Shown: positions 1-5,911, counted from the stretch's first letter. The stretch: 7,866 bases of DNA from Dysgonamonadaceae bacterium (GCA_031255425.1 JAIRSN010000195.1:1-7866); one strand, 5' to 3'. Made by a program: numbers and translations. The notes: generated from the letters alone by a model not told the origin.

Positions 1-179
1 GTATAAAAATAGGTTTCTATGCTTTGTTAAAAGAAACCGCGCAAAAATAGTGAAAATCTTTTAAATACAAAAGAAGCCGCGCCACCGCAGCCGCTTTTAC
101 TTCTATAAATTGCATCTCTTTAAGAATTTAATACGTAATTCGATTTATTTTTTTGTTTTCGGGAGTTCCCAGAGGCATG

Positions 180-300
180 AATTCAGTTGTAAACACGGTT
201 TTGTTCACGAACAATTTAAAGAATCCAGTTGTAAACACGGTTTTGTTCGCGAACAATTTAAAGAATTCAGTTGAAAACATGGTTTTGTTCGCGAACAATT
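180..300 (+). repeat. Three tandem 42-bp repeats, each with a 14-bp inverted repeat
   Basis: Unit 1 is 180-221, unit 2 is 222-263 and unit 3, shortened at its right end, is 264-300. The units differ at only two to four positions. Each contains the inverted repeat TTGTTCGCGAACAA, at 201-214, 243-256 and 285-298. It is perfect in units 2 and 3; in unit 1 the centre reads CACG, so one pair is broken. The palindromes are exactly 42 bp apart, about four helical turns, which would place three bound dimers on the same face of the DNA. The array ends about 40 bp before the promoter box of the 115-aa membrane protein gene. An operator cluster for that gene is one reading; a non-functional intergenic repeat family is another. 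The repeat itself is certain, the role is not. Confidence 0.93.
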
Positions 301-341
301 GCGCAGGATTATTTACGCTTCCCTGCTTGAAAAGAAAATCC

Positions 342-349
342 TACCTTTG
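342..349 (+). promoter_or_regulatory. Bacteroidota-type -7 box before the 115-aa membrane protein gene
   Basis: TACCTTTG matches the TAnnTTTG consensus of the primary sigma factor in Bacteroidota and is followed by CAC, a frequent continuation. I find no convincing TTTG-like -33 element 19-21 bp upstream. The start codon at 371 lies 21 bp after the box, giving an expected leader of about 15 nt. It lies about 40 bp after the last palindrome of the tandem array. Confidence 0.6.
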
Positions 350-370
350 CACAAACTATTTTGTACCGAT

Positions 371-718
371 ATGAAATGGATACGCAAATATAAAAAGTTA
401 TTTCTGTCTACCGGATTGGGAATGTTAGCTGCGGCGTTTATCGCTTACCGGCTGGGAGCGCCGGGCTGTTATTCCGGAGCGTTGCTCGGCGTTGCGATAC
501 TGCTTAAAATGCTCTTTTTGACAGCCGTTTTTTCAACCAAAGGATTTCGGCCGGGTTTGTGGCTGTATTTTATTCTGGCGGGGGTCGCCCTGATTTTAAT
601 ATCCCTGCTTTTCAAGACGGTTTTTCCCGTCCGGATACTGTATCAAATTCTTTTTTACAGCGCTATTTCCCTCAAAATGACGGGACTGGTTCTGATGTTT
701 TTCTCCCAAAAAGAATAA
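371..718 (+). CDS. Small four-helix inner membrane protein, unknown function
   Basis: Encodes 115 residues that I do not recognise as a named family. After a basic start (MKWIRKYKK) there are four hydrophobic stretches, at about residues 10-28, 34-54, 62-82 and 88-111, separated by short turns, ending in SQKE. This predicts an integral cytoplasmic-membrane protein with both ends inside. No catalytic motif is visible. I chose ATG 371 because it follows the TACCTTTG box at a normal distance and places a positive charge cluster before the first helix; an open frame reaches back to TTG 299 but would include the promoter box. The gene appears to be alone: it ends 13 bp before the convergent stop of the thioredoxin gene. 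The palindrome array upstream may control it (inference). Confidence 0.72.
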   Translation: MKWIRKYKKLFLSTGLGMLAAAFIAYRLGAPGCYSGALLGVAILLKMLFLTAVFSTKGFRPGLWLYFILAGVALILISLLFKTVFPVRILYQILFYSAISLKMTGLVLMFFSQKE

Positions 719-731
719 GTAGAATCCCGTA

Positions 732-1868
732 TCAATCAAACAACTCCGCAAGTTTTGCCGGAAGCGCCTGGCCTCTCAGGTTTTTGGCAATGATTACGCC
801 GTTGGGATCCAAAAGGAGGTTTTGCGGAATCGTGGAAATATTGTACTGAACCGCCACCGAATTTTTCCACCCGCGCAAATCGGATACCTGCGGCCAGGTC
901 AGCCTGTCGTTTTTTATCGCCTGCAACCATGCCTGTTTCTGGTCTTCTCCGTCTAAAGATACGCCCAATATCTCAAAGTTTTTATTCTTGTATGCGTTGT
1001 AAACCCGCACTACATTCGGATTTTCCCGCCGGCAGGGACCGCACCAGCTCGCCCAGAAGTCAAGCAAGAGGTACTTTCCGCGGAAGTCCGATAAACGAAC
1101 CGGCTTCCCCTCCGGATCGTCCAACGTGAAGTCGGGAGCCACCGCGCCGACGCTTGTCGTTTTATGCACCTTGATCTTATCGGCAAATAATTTTCCGGTT
1201 GCGGAATTGCGGATGTCGGGTTTCAGTCCCTGCAATAAAGCGTCAACCGTATCGACATTTCCTATCTGAGGCTCTAATTCCATTATAATCATCAAACTGA
1301 TATACGAATCCGGATTATTTTTGACAAAAGAAAGATAAACGTCCTGCATTTCCTGCTGGCAGGCTTCGTACCGGTACTGCGCGTCGATAACATAATTTTC
1401 GTCGTTGGCCAATTCGATCGGTGCCTGCTGGATTTCATCCATCAACCGGTTCATCTTTTCCACTACAAGGGCTACGGAATCCTGCAAACGATCCCTGTCG
1501 GCATTGATTTTCGAACCGCTGATCACCGCATCCCGGAGGAAACCGGAACTGTTGATCTCCATGTTTTCCGCCGCAAGAATAAAGTCAAACGATTCTTTGT
1601 CCGGATGATAACTGTTTATTCGCCCGCCGTTCGGAAGGATGGTGAGCTTTGCTTCTGCCGGAAATTCGATTTCCCCGGAGAACGAAAACACACCCTTTTT
1701 CAGCGCCGAAGATTGCGATACGATTTCGTTGCCGCCGGCATGTTGCAAGTAAATGACGGCAGGCGCGTCGTAATTGCCGATTTTCCCTTTAATATGGTAT
1801 GTATTTTCTTTTTGAGCACAAGCGTGAAATGTGATAAGGCTTAACGCGAATAAAATAATTTTTTTCAT
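732..1868 (-). CDS. DUF4369 / TlpA-like thioredoxin-fold lipoprotein
   Basis: A 378-residue envelope thiol-disulfide oxidoreductase of the type common in Bacteroidota. Residues 1-16 are a signal peptide ending in FHAC, so Cys17 is the likely lipidated residue (an imperfect lipobox). Residues about 22-110 resemble the DUF4369 beta domain (HIKGKIGNYD..VIYL), followed by a helical linker. From about 240 comes an AhpC/TSA-Redoxin domain: GAVAPDFTLDDPEGKPVRLSDF, then the active site WCGPC with Cys276 and Cys279, and the cis-proline loop STIPQN (Pro348). Both redox cysteines are present, so it should be active; partners cannot be read from sequence. Relatives act in disulfide reduction in the periplasm or as cytochrome c maturation-like thioredoxins (family knowledge). 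It is divergent from the Lrp-type gene and has its own TATATTTG box. Length is usual for the family. Confidence 0.93.
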   Translation of the reverse strand: MKKIILFALSLITFHACAQKENTYHIKGKIGNYDAPAVIYLQHAGGNEIVSQSSALKKGVFSFSGEIEFPAEAKLTILPNGGRINSYHPDKESFDFILAAENMEINSSGFLRDAVISGSKINADRDRLQDSVALVVEKMNRLMDEIQQAPIELANDENYVIDAQYRYEACQQEMQDVYLSFVKNNPDSYISLMIIMELEPQIGNVDTVDALLQGLKPDIRNSATGKLFADKIKVHKTTSVGAVAPDFTLDDPEGKPVRLSDFRGKYLLLDFWASWCGPCRRENPNVVRVYNAYKNKNFEILGVSLDGEDQKQAWLQAIKNDRLTWPQVSDLRGWKNSVAVQYNISTIPQNLLLDPNGVIIAKNLRGQALPAKLAELFD

Positions 1869-1905
1869 TGTATAAACGGATGCTTTTAATGATGAATTGA
1901 AAGCA

Positions 1906-1936
1906 CAAATATACGCATATATTTATTTTTATCTAA
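1906..1936 (-). promoter_or_regulatory. Promoter of the TlpA-like gene
   Basis: Read on the minus strand, a TTAG (1933-1936) is followed after 19 bp by TATATTTG (1906-1913), an exact TAnnTTTG box. The TTAG is a weak match to the TTTG-like -33 element. The ATG at 1868 lies about 38 bp after the box, so the leader should be about 30 nt. The -33 element lies inside the 13-bp palindrome at 1929-1941. Confidence 0.65.
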
Positions 1937-1966
1937 GATAAGATTCATTATATTCGGAAATATTTC
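1929..1966. promoter_or_regulatory. Two palindromes in the divergent tlpA-like / lrp region, possible operators
   Basis: TTATCT-A-AGATAA at 1929-1941 is a 13-bp inverted repeat with one central base, covering the -33 region of the minus-strand promoter. GAAATATTTC at 1957-1966 is a perfect 10-bp palindrome directly next to the -7 box of the plus-strand promoter. Lrp/AsnC proteins often control their own gene and a divergent neighbour through AT-rich dyads, so both are candidate binding sites for the adjacent regulator. AT-rich DNA gives such palindromes by chance fairly often. Confidence 0.4.
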
Positions 1967-1974
1967 TATATTTG
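1967..1974 (+). promoter_or_regulatory. Promoter of the Lrp/AsnC-type gene
   Basis: TATATTTG is an exact TAnnTTTG -7 box. A weak -33 candidate, TTCA at 1944-1947, lies 19 bp upstream. The ATG at 2003 follows 28 bp after the box through a very A/T-rich leader without a Shine-Dalgarno sequence, which is normal in Bacteroidota. Confidence 0.65.
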
Positions 1975-2002
1975 TAAAAAAATTTTAAATAAACTTTTAA
2001 TT

Positions 2003-2485
2003 ATGGGATACCACCAATTAGACGAATTAGATGAGAAAATATTGCAAATGGTGATTGCGAATGCGCGGATTCCTTTTCTGGAAGTCGCGCGAGTCTGTAA
2101 CGTTTCCGGCGCCGCCATCCATCAGCGAGTGCAGAAATTAATCAATCTGGGCATTCTGAAAGGTTCGGAATTTACCGTCGACCACAGCAAAGTAGGTTAC
2201 GAAACGGTGGCTTATATGGGATTGTACCTGAAGAACCCCGAACAGTTCGGAGAAGTGGTAGCCGCTTTGAAAGACATTCCGGAAGTAGTTGAATGTCATT
2301 ATACTACCGGGCAATACGATTTGTTTATAAAACTCTTTGCCAAAAACAACGAACACTTGCTGGACATTATTCACACCAAGTTGCAGCCGTTGGGACTGGC
2401 GCGTACCGAAACAATAATCTCTTTCCAGGAAGTTTTCAGAAGACCGGTTCCGATCTTTTTCGATTTTTGCGAAACGCATTTGTAA
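2003..2485 (+). CDS. Lrp/AsnC-family transcriptional regulator
   Basis: Encodes 160 residues, the usual length of the family. Residues about 5-52 form the N-terminal winged helix-turn-helix (LDELDEKILQMVIANARIPF, then a recognition helix around VSGAAIHQRVQKL at 34-46). Residues about 66-145 match the AsnC ligand-binding (RAM) domain, including the conserved turn TTGQYDLFIK at 101-110 that forms the effector pocket in relatives. Such proteins form dimers and octamers and bind amino acids or other small effectors; the effector here cannot be read from sequence. The gene stands alone, divergent from the thioredoxin lipoprotein gene and convergent with porX, whose stop is 57 bp away. Self-regulation and control of the divergent gene are likely but inferred. 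The start is the first ATG after the TATATTTG box. Confidence 0.93.
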   Translation: MGYHQLDELDEKILQMVIANARIPFLEVARVCNVSGAAIHQRVQKLINLGILKGSEFTVDHSKVGYETVAYMGLYLKNPEQFGEVVAALKDIPEVVECHYTTGQYDLFIKLFAKNNEHLLDIIHTKLQPLGLARTETIISFQEVFRRPVPIFFDFCETHL

Positions 2486-2542
2486 TCCAATCACACCGTT
2501 GCGGTACGAGGGAAAGGGTGATCCCCTCATTACAATCCCGCC

Positions 2543-4102
2543 TTATTTCGGTTCCAGCTGGATGAGGGGGATCATCATTTCTTCCATCGAAATCCCACCG
2601 TGCTGGAATGTATTCATATAATAGGATACATAATAGTTGTAGTTGTTGGGATAGGCAAAAAAATTCTCGTTCAACGCAAAAATATACTTGGAACTGACAT
2701 TGGGCGCCGGCAGTCCCAGTTTCAGCGGGTTGGTGATTGCGTATACGTCCCTGGGATTGTATCCGAGGTTTTTTCCCACCTTGTAGCGCAGGTTGGTGTT
2801 TGTATTCCGGTCGCCGATTACTTTTACGGGTTCCGTCACGCGGATCGTGCCGTGGTCGGTTGTCAGGATCACCTTGCAGTTTTTTTCCGCAATCTTCCGG
2901 AACAGCTCCATTGTCGCAGAATGTTTGAACCACGAACGGGTCAAAGAACGGTAAGCCGCCTCGGTGGACGCCAGTTCGCGAACCATTTTGGATTCCGTGC
3001 GGGCGTGGGACAGCATATCCACGAAATTGAGGACAAATACGTTCAGTTGCGTGTAATCCAACTGGTTGAAATTCTGCAATAATTTAACCCCGTAGTTCGA
3101 ATCGTTTATCTTATGGTAAGAAAAGGTAAACTTTTTGCGGAAACGTTCGATTTGCGTTTTGATAAGCGGTTCCTCGTTAAGGTTTTTCCCCTCGTCCGAT
3201 TCTTCATCGATCCAAAGATCCGGAAACATCTGCTCGATCTGCGCAGGCATCAGCCCCGAAAAGATAGCGTTGCGCGCATATTGCGTCGCCGTGGGAAGGA
3301 TGGAGAAATACAAATCCTCGTTGAACGTGAACATTTCCGAGAGTTCCTCTTTCACTTCCCGCCATTGATCCAGGCGGAAATTATCGATCAGGATGAAAAA
3401 GACCGTTTCGCCGTTGTCCAGCAGCGGGAAGACGCTGGTCTTGAAGATGTCGGGACTCATCAGGGGACGATCCGGACAGTTGGGATCGGAAATCCACTGG
3501 TCGTAATGCTTTTTCACAAACTTGCCGAACACCTGATTGGCTTCCAACTTCTGCGTACGCAACAGGTCAGCCATTCCGGTTTGCGATTCTTCCAGTTCCA
3601 GTTCCCAATAAACCAGTTTTTTATAAATATCTTTCCAATCGTCGATGGTAGACGATTCGTTGATCTGCGTGCCGATTTTCATAAAAGTCTGCTGATAACC
3701 GGAAGATGTCGTCTCGATAATGATCTGATTCTTATGCAGGTTCTTTTTAATGGAAAGCAGGATTTGATTCGGATTTACGGGCTTGATCAGGTAATCGGAG
3801 ATTTTACTTCCGATGGCTTGATTCATAATCCCTTCATCTTCACTTTTTGTAATCATCACCACCGGCACGGTCGGATAGTCCTCCTTGATCAGCGCGAGGG
3901 TTTCCAACCCGCTCAGTCCGGGCATGTTCTCGTCCAGAAAGATGATGTCGAAAGCCGTCTCTTTGACGCAGTCGACGGCATCCTGCCCGCTGCAAACGGT
4001 CACCACTTCGTATCCCCTTTCTTCCAAAAAAAGGATATGCGGTTTCAACAAGTCAATCTCATCATCAGCCCACAGGAGCCGGTCTTTTTTTATTGGCATC
4101 AT
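2543..4102 (-). CDS. porX: PorX-type response regulator with PglZ domain (type IX secretion control)
   Basis: Encodes 519 residues, the length of PorX. Residues 5-123 are a complete receiver domain: acidic pair Asp13-Asp14, phospho-acceptor Asp57 (FLDENMPG), Thr85 (MITKS) and Lys107 (IKPVNPNQ). A helical linker (about 125-215) leads to a PglZ domain of the alkaline-phosphatase superfamily. All expected metal-site residues are visible: Asp240 (ILID), Thr271 (LPTATQYARNAIFSG), Asp362 and His366 (VDMLSH), Asp416-His417 (TTDHG) and His501 (FQHGG). In Porphyromonas and Flavobacterium PorX, with the sensor kinase PorY, controls type IX secretion and gliding genes, and the PglZ domain has been reported to be a zinc-dependent phosphodiesterase acting on oligonucleotides (established knowledge). 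No histidine kinase is next to it. Two tandem ATGs (4102, 4099) are possible starts, a one-residue difference. It follows rsmD by 48 bp but has its own TACCTTTG box. Confidence 0.95.
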   Translation of the reverse strand: MMPIKKDRLLWADDEIDLLKPHILFLEERGYEVVTVCSGQDAVDCVKETAFDIIFLDENMPGLSGLETLALIKEDYPTVPVVMITKSEDEGIMNQAIGSKISDYLIKPVNPNQILLSIKKNLHKNQIIIETTSSGYQQTFMKIGTQINESSTIDDWKDIYKKLVYWELELEESQTGMADLLRTQKLEANQVFGKFVKKHYDQWISDPNCPDRPLMSPDIFKTSVFPLLDNGETVFFILIDNFRLDQWREVKEELSEMFTFNEDLYFSILPTATQYARNAIFSGLMPAQIEQMFPDLWIDEESDEGKNLNEEPLIKTQIERFRKKFTFSYHKINDSNYGVKLLQNFNQLDYTQLNVFVLNFVDMLSHARTESKMVRELASTEAAYRSLTRSWFKHSATMELFRKIAEKNCKVILTTDHGTIRVTEPVKVIGDRNTNTNLRYKVGKNLGYNPRDVYAITNPLKLGLPAPNVSSKYIFALNENFFAYPNNYNYYVSYYMNTFQHGGISMEEMMIPLIQLEPK

Positions 4103-4127
4103 TTTGTTTGTTTTATAAATGGATAAG

Positions 4128-4135
4128 CAAAGGTA
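4128..4135 (-). promoter_or_regulatory. -7 box of the porX promoter
   Basis: On the minus strand TACCTTTG (then CTT) matches TAnnTTTG, 25 bp before the porX ATG. It lies in the 48-bp gap after the rsmD stop codon. I see no good -33 element, so this may be a weak promoter or one helped by an activator, and read-through from rsmD is also possible. Confidence 0.55.
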
Positions 4136-4150
4136 GCATAAAATCCGAAA

Positions 4151-4687
4151 TTATGATTTTATGAAAATGCTGAAATTAACAGATCCGTAGGTTCTTTTTT
4201 GGGAAAAATCCGGGCATAAGGAGAAGTCGTATTCCTTGGGATGTTCCAGCACGAAGATGCCGCCGGTTTTCAACAAGCTGCCGGACAGGATGATCGCCGG
4301 TATTTCGTTCAGCCTTTTCAAGGCGTAGGGCGGGTCGGCGAAGATAAAATCGAACGGCTGCATGCTCGACTCGACAAACCGGAAGACATCGCTTTTTACG
4401 GCAGATAATGCGTCGTCTTGCAATTTTTCTTTCACTTTTTCAATAAAAGCGTGATGCGCAGCGTCTTTTTCAACGGAAACAACTTCCTTGCAGCCGCGGG
4501 AAAGCAATTCGAAGGCGATGCTGCCGGTCCCGGAAAACAAGTCCAATGCCGTTGCGCCGTCCAGATCCATCCGGTTGGCGATGATGTTAAACAGGTTTTC
4601 CTTGGCAAAGTCGGTCGTAGGACGCGCCTTGAACGATTTCGGCACCTCAAAGCGCCGGCTTTTATATTTTCCGCTGACTATTCGCAT
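4151..4687 (-). CDS. rsmD: 16S rRNA (guanine(966)-N2)-methyltransferase RsmD
   Basis: Encodes 178 residues when started at ATG 4687. RsmD methylates N2 of G966 in 16S rRNA of the small ribosomal subunit, using S-adenosylmethionine. Visible marks: N-terminal RIVSGKYKSRRFEVP and ARPTTDFAKENLFNII (residues 2-36), the SAM-binding motif I ALDLFSGTGSIAFELLSRG (47-65), the acidic SVEKD at 71-75 and the catalytic FADPPY at 116-121. An open frame extends upstream to 4924, but that part overlaps the DUF3822 gene in another frame and has no family match, so the ATG before RIVSGK is the true start. It overlaps the end of the DUF3822 gene by 10 nt, which indicates coupled translation. The rsmD-DUF3822 pair is a common arrangement in Bacteroidota. 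Confidence 0.95.
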   Translation of the reverse strand: MRIVSGKYKSRRFEVPKSFKARPTTDFAKENLFNIIANRMDLDGATALDLFSGTGSIAFELLSRGCKEVVSVEKDAAHHAFIEKVKEKLQDDALSAVKSDVFRFVESSMQPFDFIFADPPYALKRLNEIPAIILSGSLLKTGGIFVLEHPKEYDFSLCPDFSQKRTYGSVNFSIFIKS

Positions 4688-5463
4688 AACGACAACGCAG
4701 TTGTTTCGAACGGAACCGCACGGTTGAGAAGCGCCGGCGCCACCTTGCGGACGTAGTCGCTCAGGCGTTCCGCCAGTTCGTCGCCGGTATCCATGATATA
4801 GAGGTAATCTTTTAGTTGATTGAATTTTAGCTGCCTCCAGACAAACAAGGCATAATAAACCGCATCTTCCGGCTGCGAACAGGGGAAATGATTGGCAAAA
4901 AGGAAATGATCGCGCGAAAAACAAAACACGTCAATCCCTTCTTTCCGGTTGTGGATAATCATCCGGTTGCCGTTTACCAAGTCATTATTTTCCTGAAAAT
5001 GAGTGATTACCGGCGCCGTATAGTGGAGCATCCGGCATCCGGGAAAGGATCGCTGGAAAAACACGTACCGCTCTTCCGGCATGGTGTGAACAACGGCCAA
5101 GTCCGATTTCGGAAGCCTGTTGGAAAGGGTACGCCCGGTGTTTTCGGTAAACAAAAAACGCAGGTATTCGTCCCTGTCTTTTTCTTCAAACAGCAAATCG
5201 GGAACGAAGGTAAACGTTGTTTCATAATTGATTATAAATACATTCCGGAAAGGCAACGCGAAAAATTCGTTGTCGAAAAACACCTCTTGAAACTGCGAAA
5301 ACGCATCCGCCGCGTGGTCAGCCGGTATCGGGTAATAAAAATAATCCGCCGCGACTTCCGGATTGTATAAAAGAAGCGAAAACCGTTCGGGATAGACTTC
5401 TACCGATAAAACAGATTGTTCGGGACGGTTCAGGCGGATATTTTCAGGGAGTTGTATTTTCAT
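4678..5463 (-). CDS. DUF3822 family protein
   Basis: Encodes 261 residues of the DUF3822 family, found in Bacteroidota almost always next to rsmD. No biochemical role is known to me; the family has been grouped with actin-like ATPase (ASKHA) folds, but I see no clear nucleotide-binding signature. Recognisable stretches are ENIRLNRPEQSVLSVEV near the start, the hydrophobic strand FRNVFIINYETTFTFVPDLLF near residues 72-92, and DVFCFSRDHFLFANHF near 178-193. There is no signal peptide or membrane helix, so it should be cytoplasmic. Its ATG shares the ATGA of the preceding 42-aa ORF and its end overlaps rsmD by 10 nt, so the three are probably one translationally coupled unit. Conserved linkage suggests a role near ribosome or RNA maturation, which is inference only. 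Confidence 0.88.
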   Translation of the reverse strand: MKIQLPENIRLNRPEQSVLSVEVYPERFSLLLYNPEVAADYFYYPIPADHAADAFSQFQEVFFDNEFFALPFRNVFIINYETTFTFVPDLLFEEKDRDEYLRFLFTENTGRTLSNRLPKSDLAVVHTMPEERYVFFQRSFPGCRMLHYTAPVITHFQENNDLVNGNRMIIHNRKEGIDVFCFSRDHFLFANHFPCSQPEDAVYYALFVWRQLKFNQLKDYLYIMDTGDELAERLSDYVRKVAPALLNRAVPFETTALSLCE

Positions 5464-5588
5464 TCTTCAAAATGTTCTGTGACAGGTGTTTTTCCCTCCG
5501 TCAACAAGCCCTGCCGGAGACTTGCTATGCACATGTAAACCAGCAGGGCGACGATGAGAAATAAAAGAATACGAACCACTCGTTTCAT
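5460..5588 (-). CDS. 42-aa single-helix membrane peptide, coupled to the DUF3822 gene
   Basis: A short ORF that a length filter would miss. It encodes 42 residues: a basic start (MKRVVR), a hydrophobic segment (ILLFLIVALLVYMCIASL, residues 7-24) and a polar end rich in Glu (residues 25-42). The TGA stop and the ATG of the DUF3822 gene overlap as ATGA (5460-5463), typical of translational coupling. A strong promoter match ends 5 bp before the ATG, so the mRNA may begin at or within a few bases of the start codon. A single-pass membrane peptide is the simplest reading; a leader ORF that only tunes translation of the next gene is an alternative. I recognise no family. A protein-like layout, the promoter and the exact overlap support it being real. 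Confidence 0.7.
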   Translation of the reverse strand: MKRVVRILLFLIVALLVYMCIASLRQGLLTEGKTPVTEHFEE

Positions 5589-5593
5589 AACTG

Positions 5594-5624
5594 CAAAGAT
5601 AAACAGTGTAGCCGTGCATTACAA
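5594..5624 (-). promoter_or_regulatory. Promoter of the 42-aa ORF / DUF3822 / rsmD unit
   Basis: On the minus strand TTG (5622-5624), a 20-bp spacer, then TATCTTTG (5594-5601) form the best match in the window to the Bacteroidota promoter TTTG-N19-21-TAnnTTTG. Only CAGTT separates the box from the ATG at 5588. Transcription normally starts about 4-8 nt after this box, so the transcript would be leaderless or nearly so. Confidence 0.75.
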
Positions 5625-5632
5625 TTTTTTTC

Positions 5633-5692
5633 CGGCGAAATTTCATGAAATGCGGCAAGATTTCATGAAATACGGCGGGATTTCACAACATC
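5633..5692. repeat. 20-bp tandem repeat with TTTCATGAAA palindromes upstream of a promoter
   Basis: Three units with an exact 20-bp period: 5633-5652, 5653-5672 and 5673-5692. The shared pattern is CGGC, three purines, then ATTTCATGAAAT. The 12-bp perfect palindrome ATTTCATGAAAT is at 5640-5651 and 5660-5671; the third unit keeps only CGGCGGGATTTCA and then diverges. The array begins 9 bp upstream (on the minus strand) of the TTG -33 element of the 42-aa ORF/DUF3822/rsmD promoter, a usual place for activator or repressor sites, and its last unit covers the stop codon of the 75-aa gene. Two helical turns per unit would put bound dimers on one face. The function is inferred. Confidence 0.85.
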
Positions 5693-5910
5693 CAGCGATA
5701 AAACAGGAAAATCAGCGCCGATAGAATGACAATCAGCAGAAACAGGGAACGGCGGAAGGCGCGGTTGGTTTTTCGCCGTTTTTTAAGGTGGTCGGTTCCC
5801 TGCACGAAGCGCCCGCGGACGCCGCCGGAGTCGGATTTCGGGTCATAATAGATGGGCTTATGCTCGAAGGGGGCGGGTTTGCGGTTGTGAAAGAAGAACA
5901 AAAAAGGCAT
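5683..5910 (-). CDS. Small single-helix protein downstream of ostA-like gene
   Basis: Encodes 75 residues. A KPIYYDPKSD motif (18-27) is followed by a basic stretch (LKKRRKTNRAFRRS, 42-55) and a C-terminal membrane helix (SLFLLIVILSALIFLFYRW, about 55-73). The charge pattern suggests a C-tail-anchored protein with the N-terminus in the cytoplasm. I recall similar KPIYYDP small proteins beside OstA-like genes in Bacteroidales, but their function is unknown to me. The ATG at 5910 comes one base after the TGA of the ostA-like gene (TGA-A-ATG), so translation is probably coupled; a later start would lose only a few residues before the motif. A role in LPS transport or envelope assembly is suggested by position alone. 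Confidence 0.78.
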   Translation of the reverse strand: MPFLFFFHNRKPAPFEHKPIYYDPKSDSGGVRGRFVQGTDHLKKRRKTNRAFRRSLFLLIVILSALIFLFYRWML

Positions 5911-5911
5911 T

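Larger units (their letters stand above)
1..370. other. Gene-free region at the left edge
   Basis: I see no convincing gene in either strand here. The stretch is AT-rich at first and contains an imperfect direct repeat (positions 29-42 and 69-82, AAAAGAAACCGCGC against AAAAGAAGCCGCGC, one mismatch, 40 bp apart), a weak hairpin (GGTTTCT at 12-18 with AGAAACC at 32-38) and a small GGGA-GT-TCCC inverted repeat at 161-170. The right part holds the 42-bp tandem array and the promoter box listed separately. A reading frame from 177 (or TTG at 153) to 374 crosses the array, but it is probably not a gene: the array length is a multiple of three, so it stays open by construction, and all the base changes between units alter amino acids. 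Confidence 0.7.

Noticed and set aside
12..38. GGTTTCT/AGAAACC hairpin as a terminator of a gene left of the window
   Set aside because: It is a 7-bp stem with a 13-nt loop, low GC and no T-run; nothing shows a gene ending here.
2508..2528. GAGGG...CCCTC inverted repeat between lrp and porX as a bidirectional terminator
   Set aside because: The stem is only 5 bp with an 11-nt loop and no T-run follows on either strand.
2974..2983. GTTCGCGAAC, the core of the 42-bp-repeat palindrome, inside porX
   Set aside because: It encodes part of the normal MVRELAST stretch of PorX, lacks the flanking bases of the array, and is a single post hoc match.
3113..4126. A 337-residue open frame on the plus strand, antisense to porX
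   Set aside because: It is a mirror of the porX codon pattern. It has no family resemblance or promoter, while the minus strand encodes a complete PorX with every conserved residue.
4688..4924. Possible longer N-terminus of RsmD
   Set aside because: The extra 79 residues are the out-of-frame reading of the DUF3822 gene, and RsmD proteins begin at MRIVSGK-like sequence.
5467..5658. A 63-residue minus-strand frame in the same place as the 42-aa ORF
   Set aside because: It runs through the promoter, lacks protein-like features and is out of frame with the ORF that has the ATGA overlap and hydrophobic segment.
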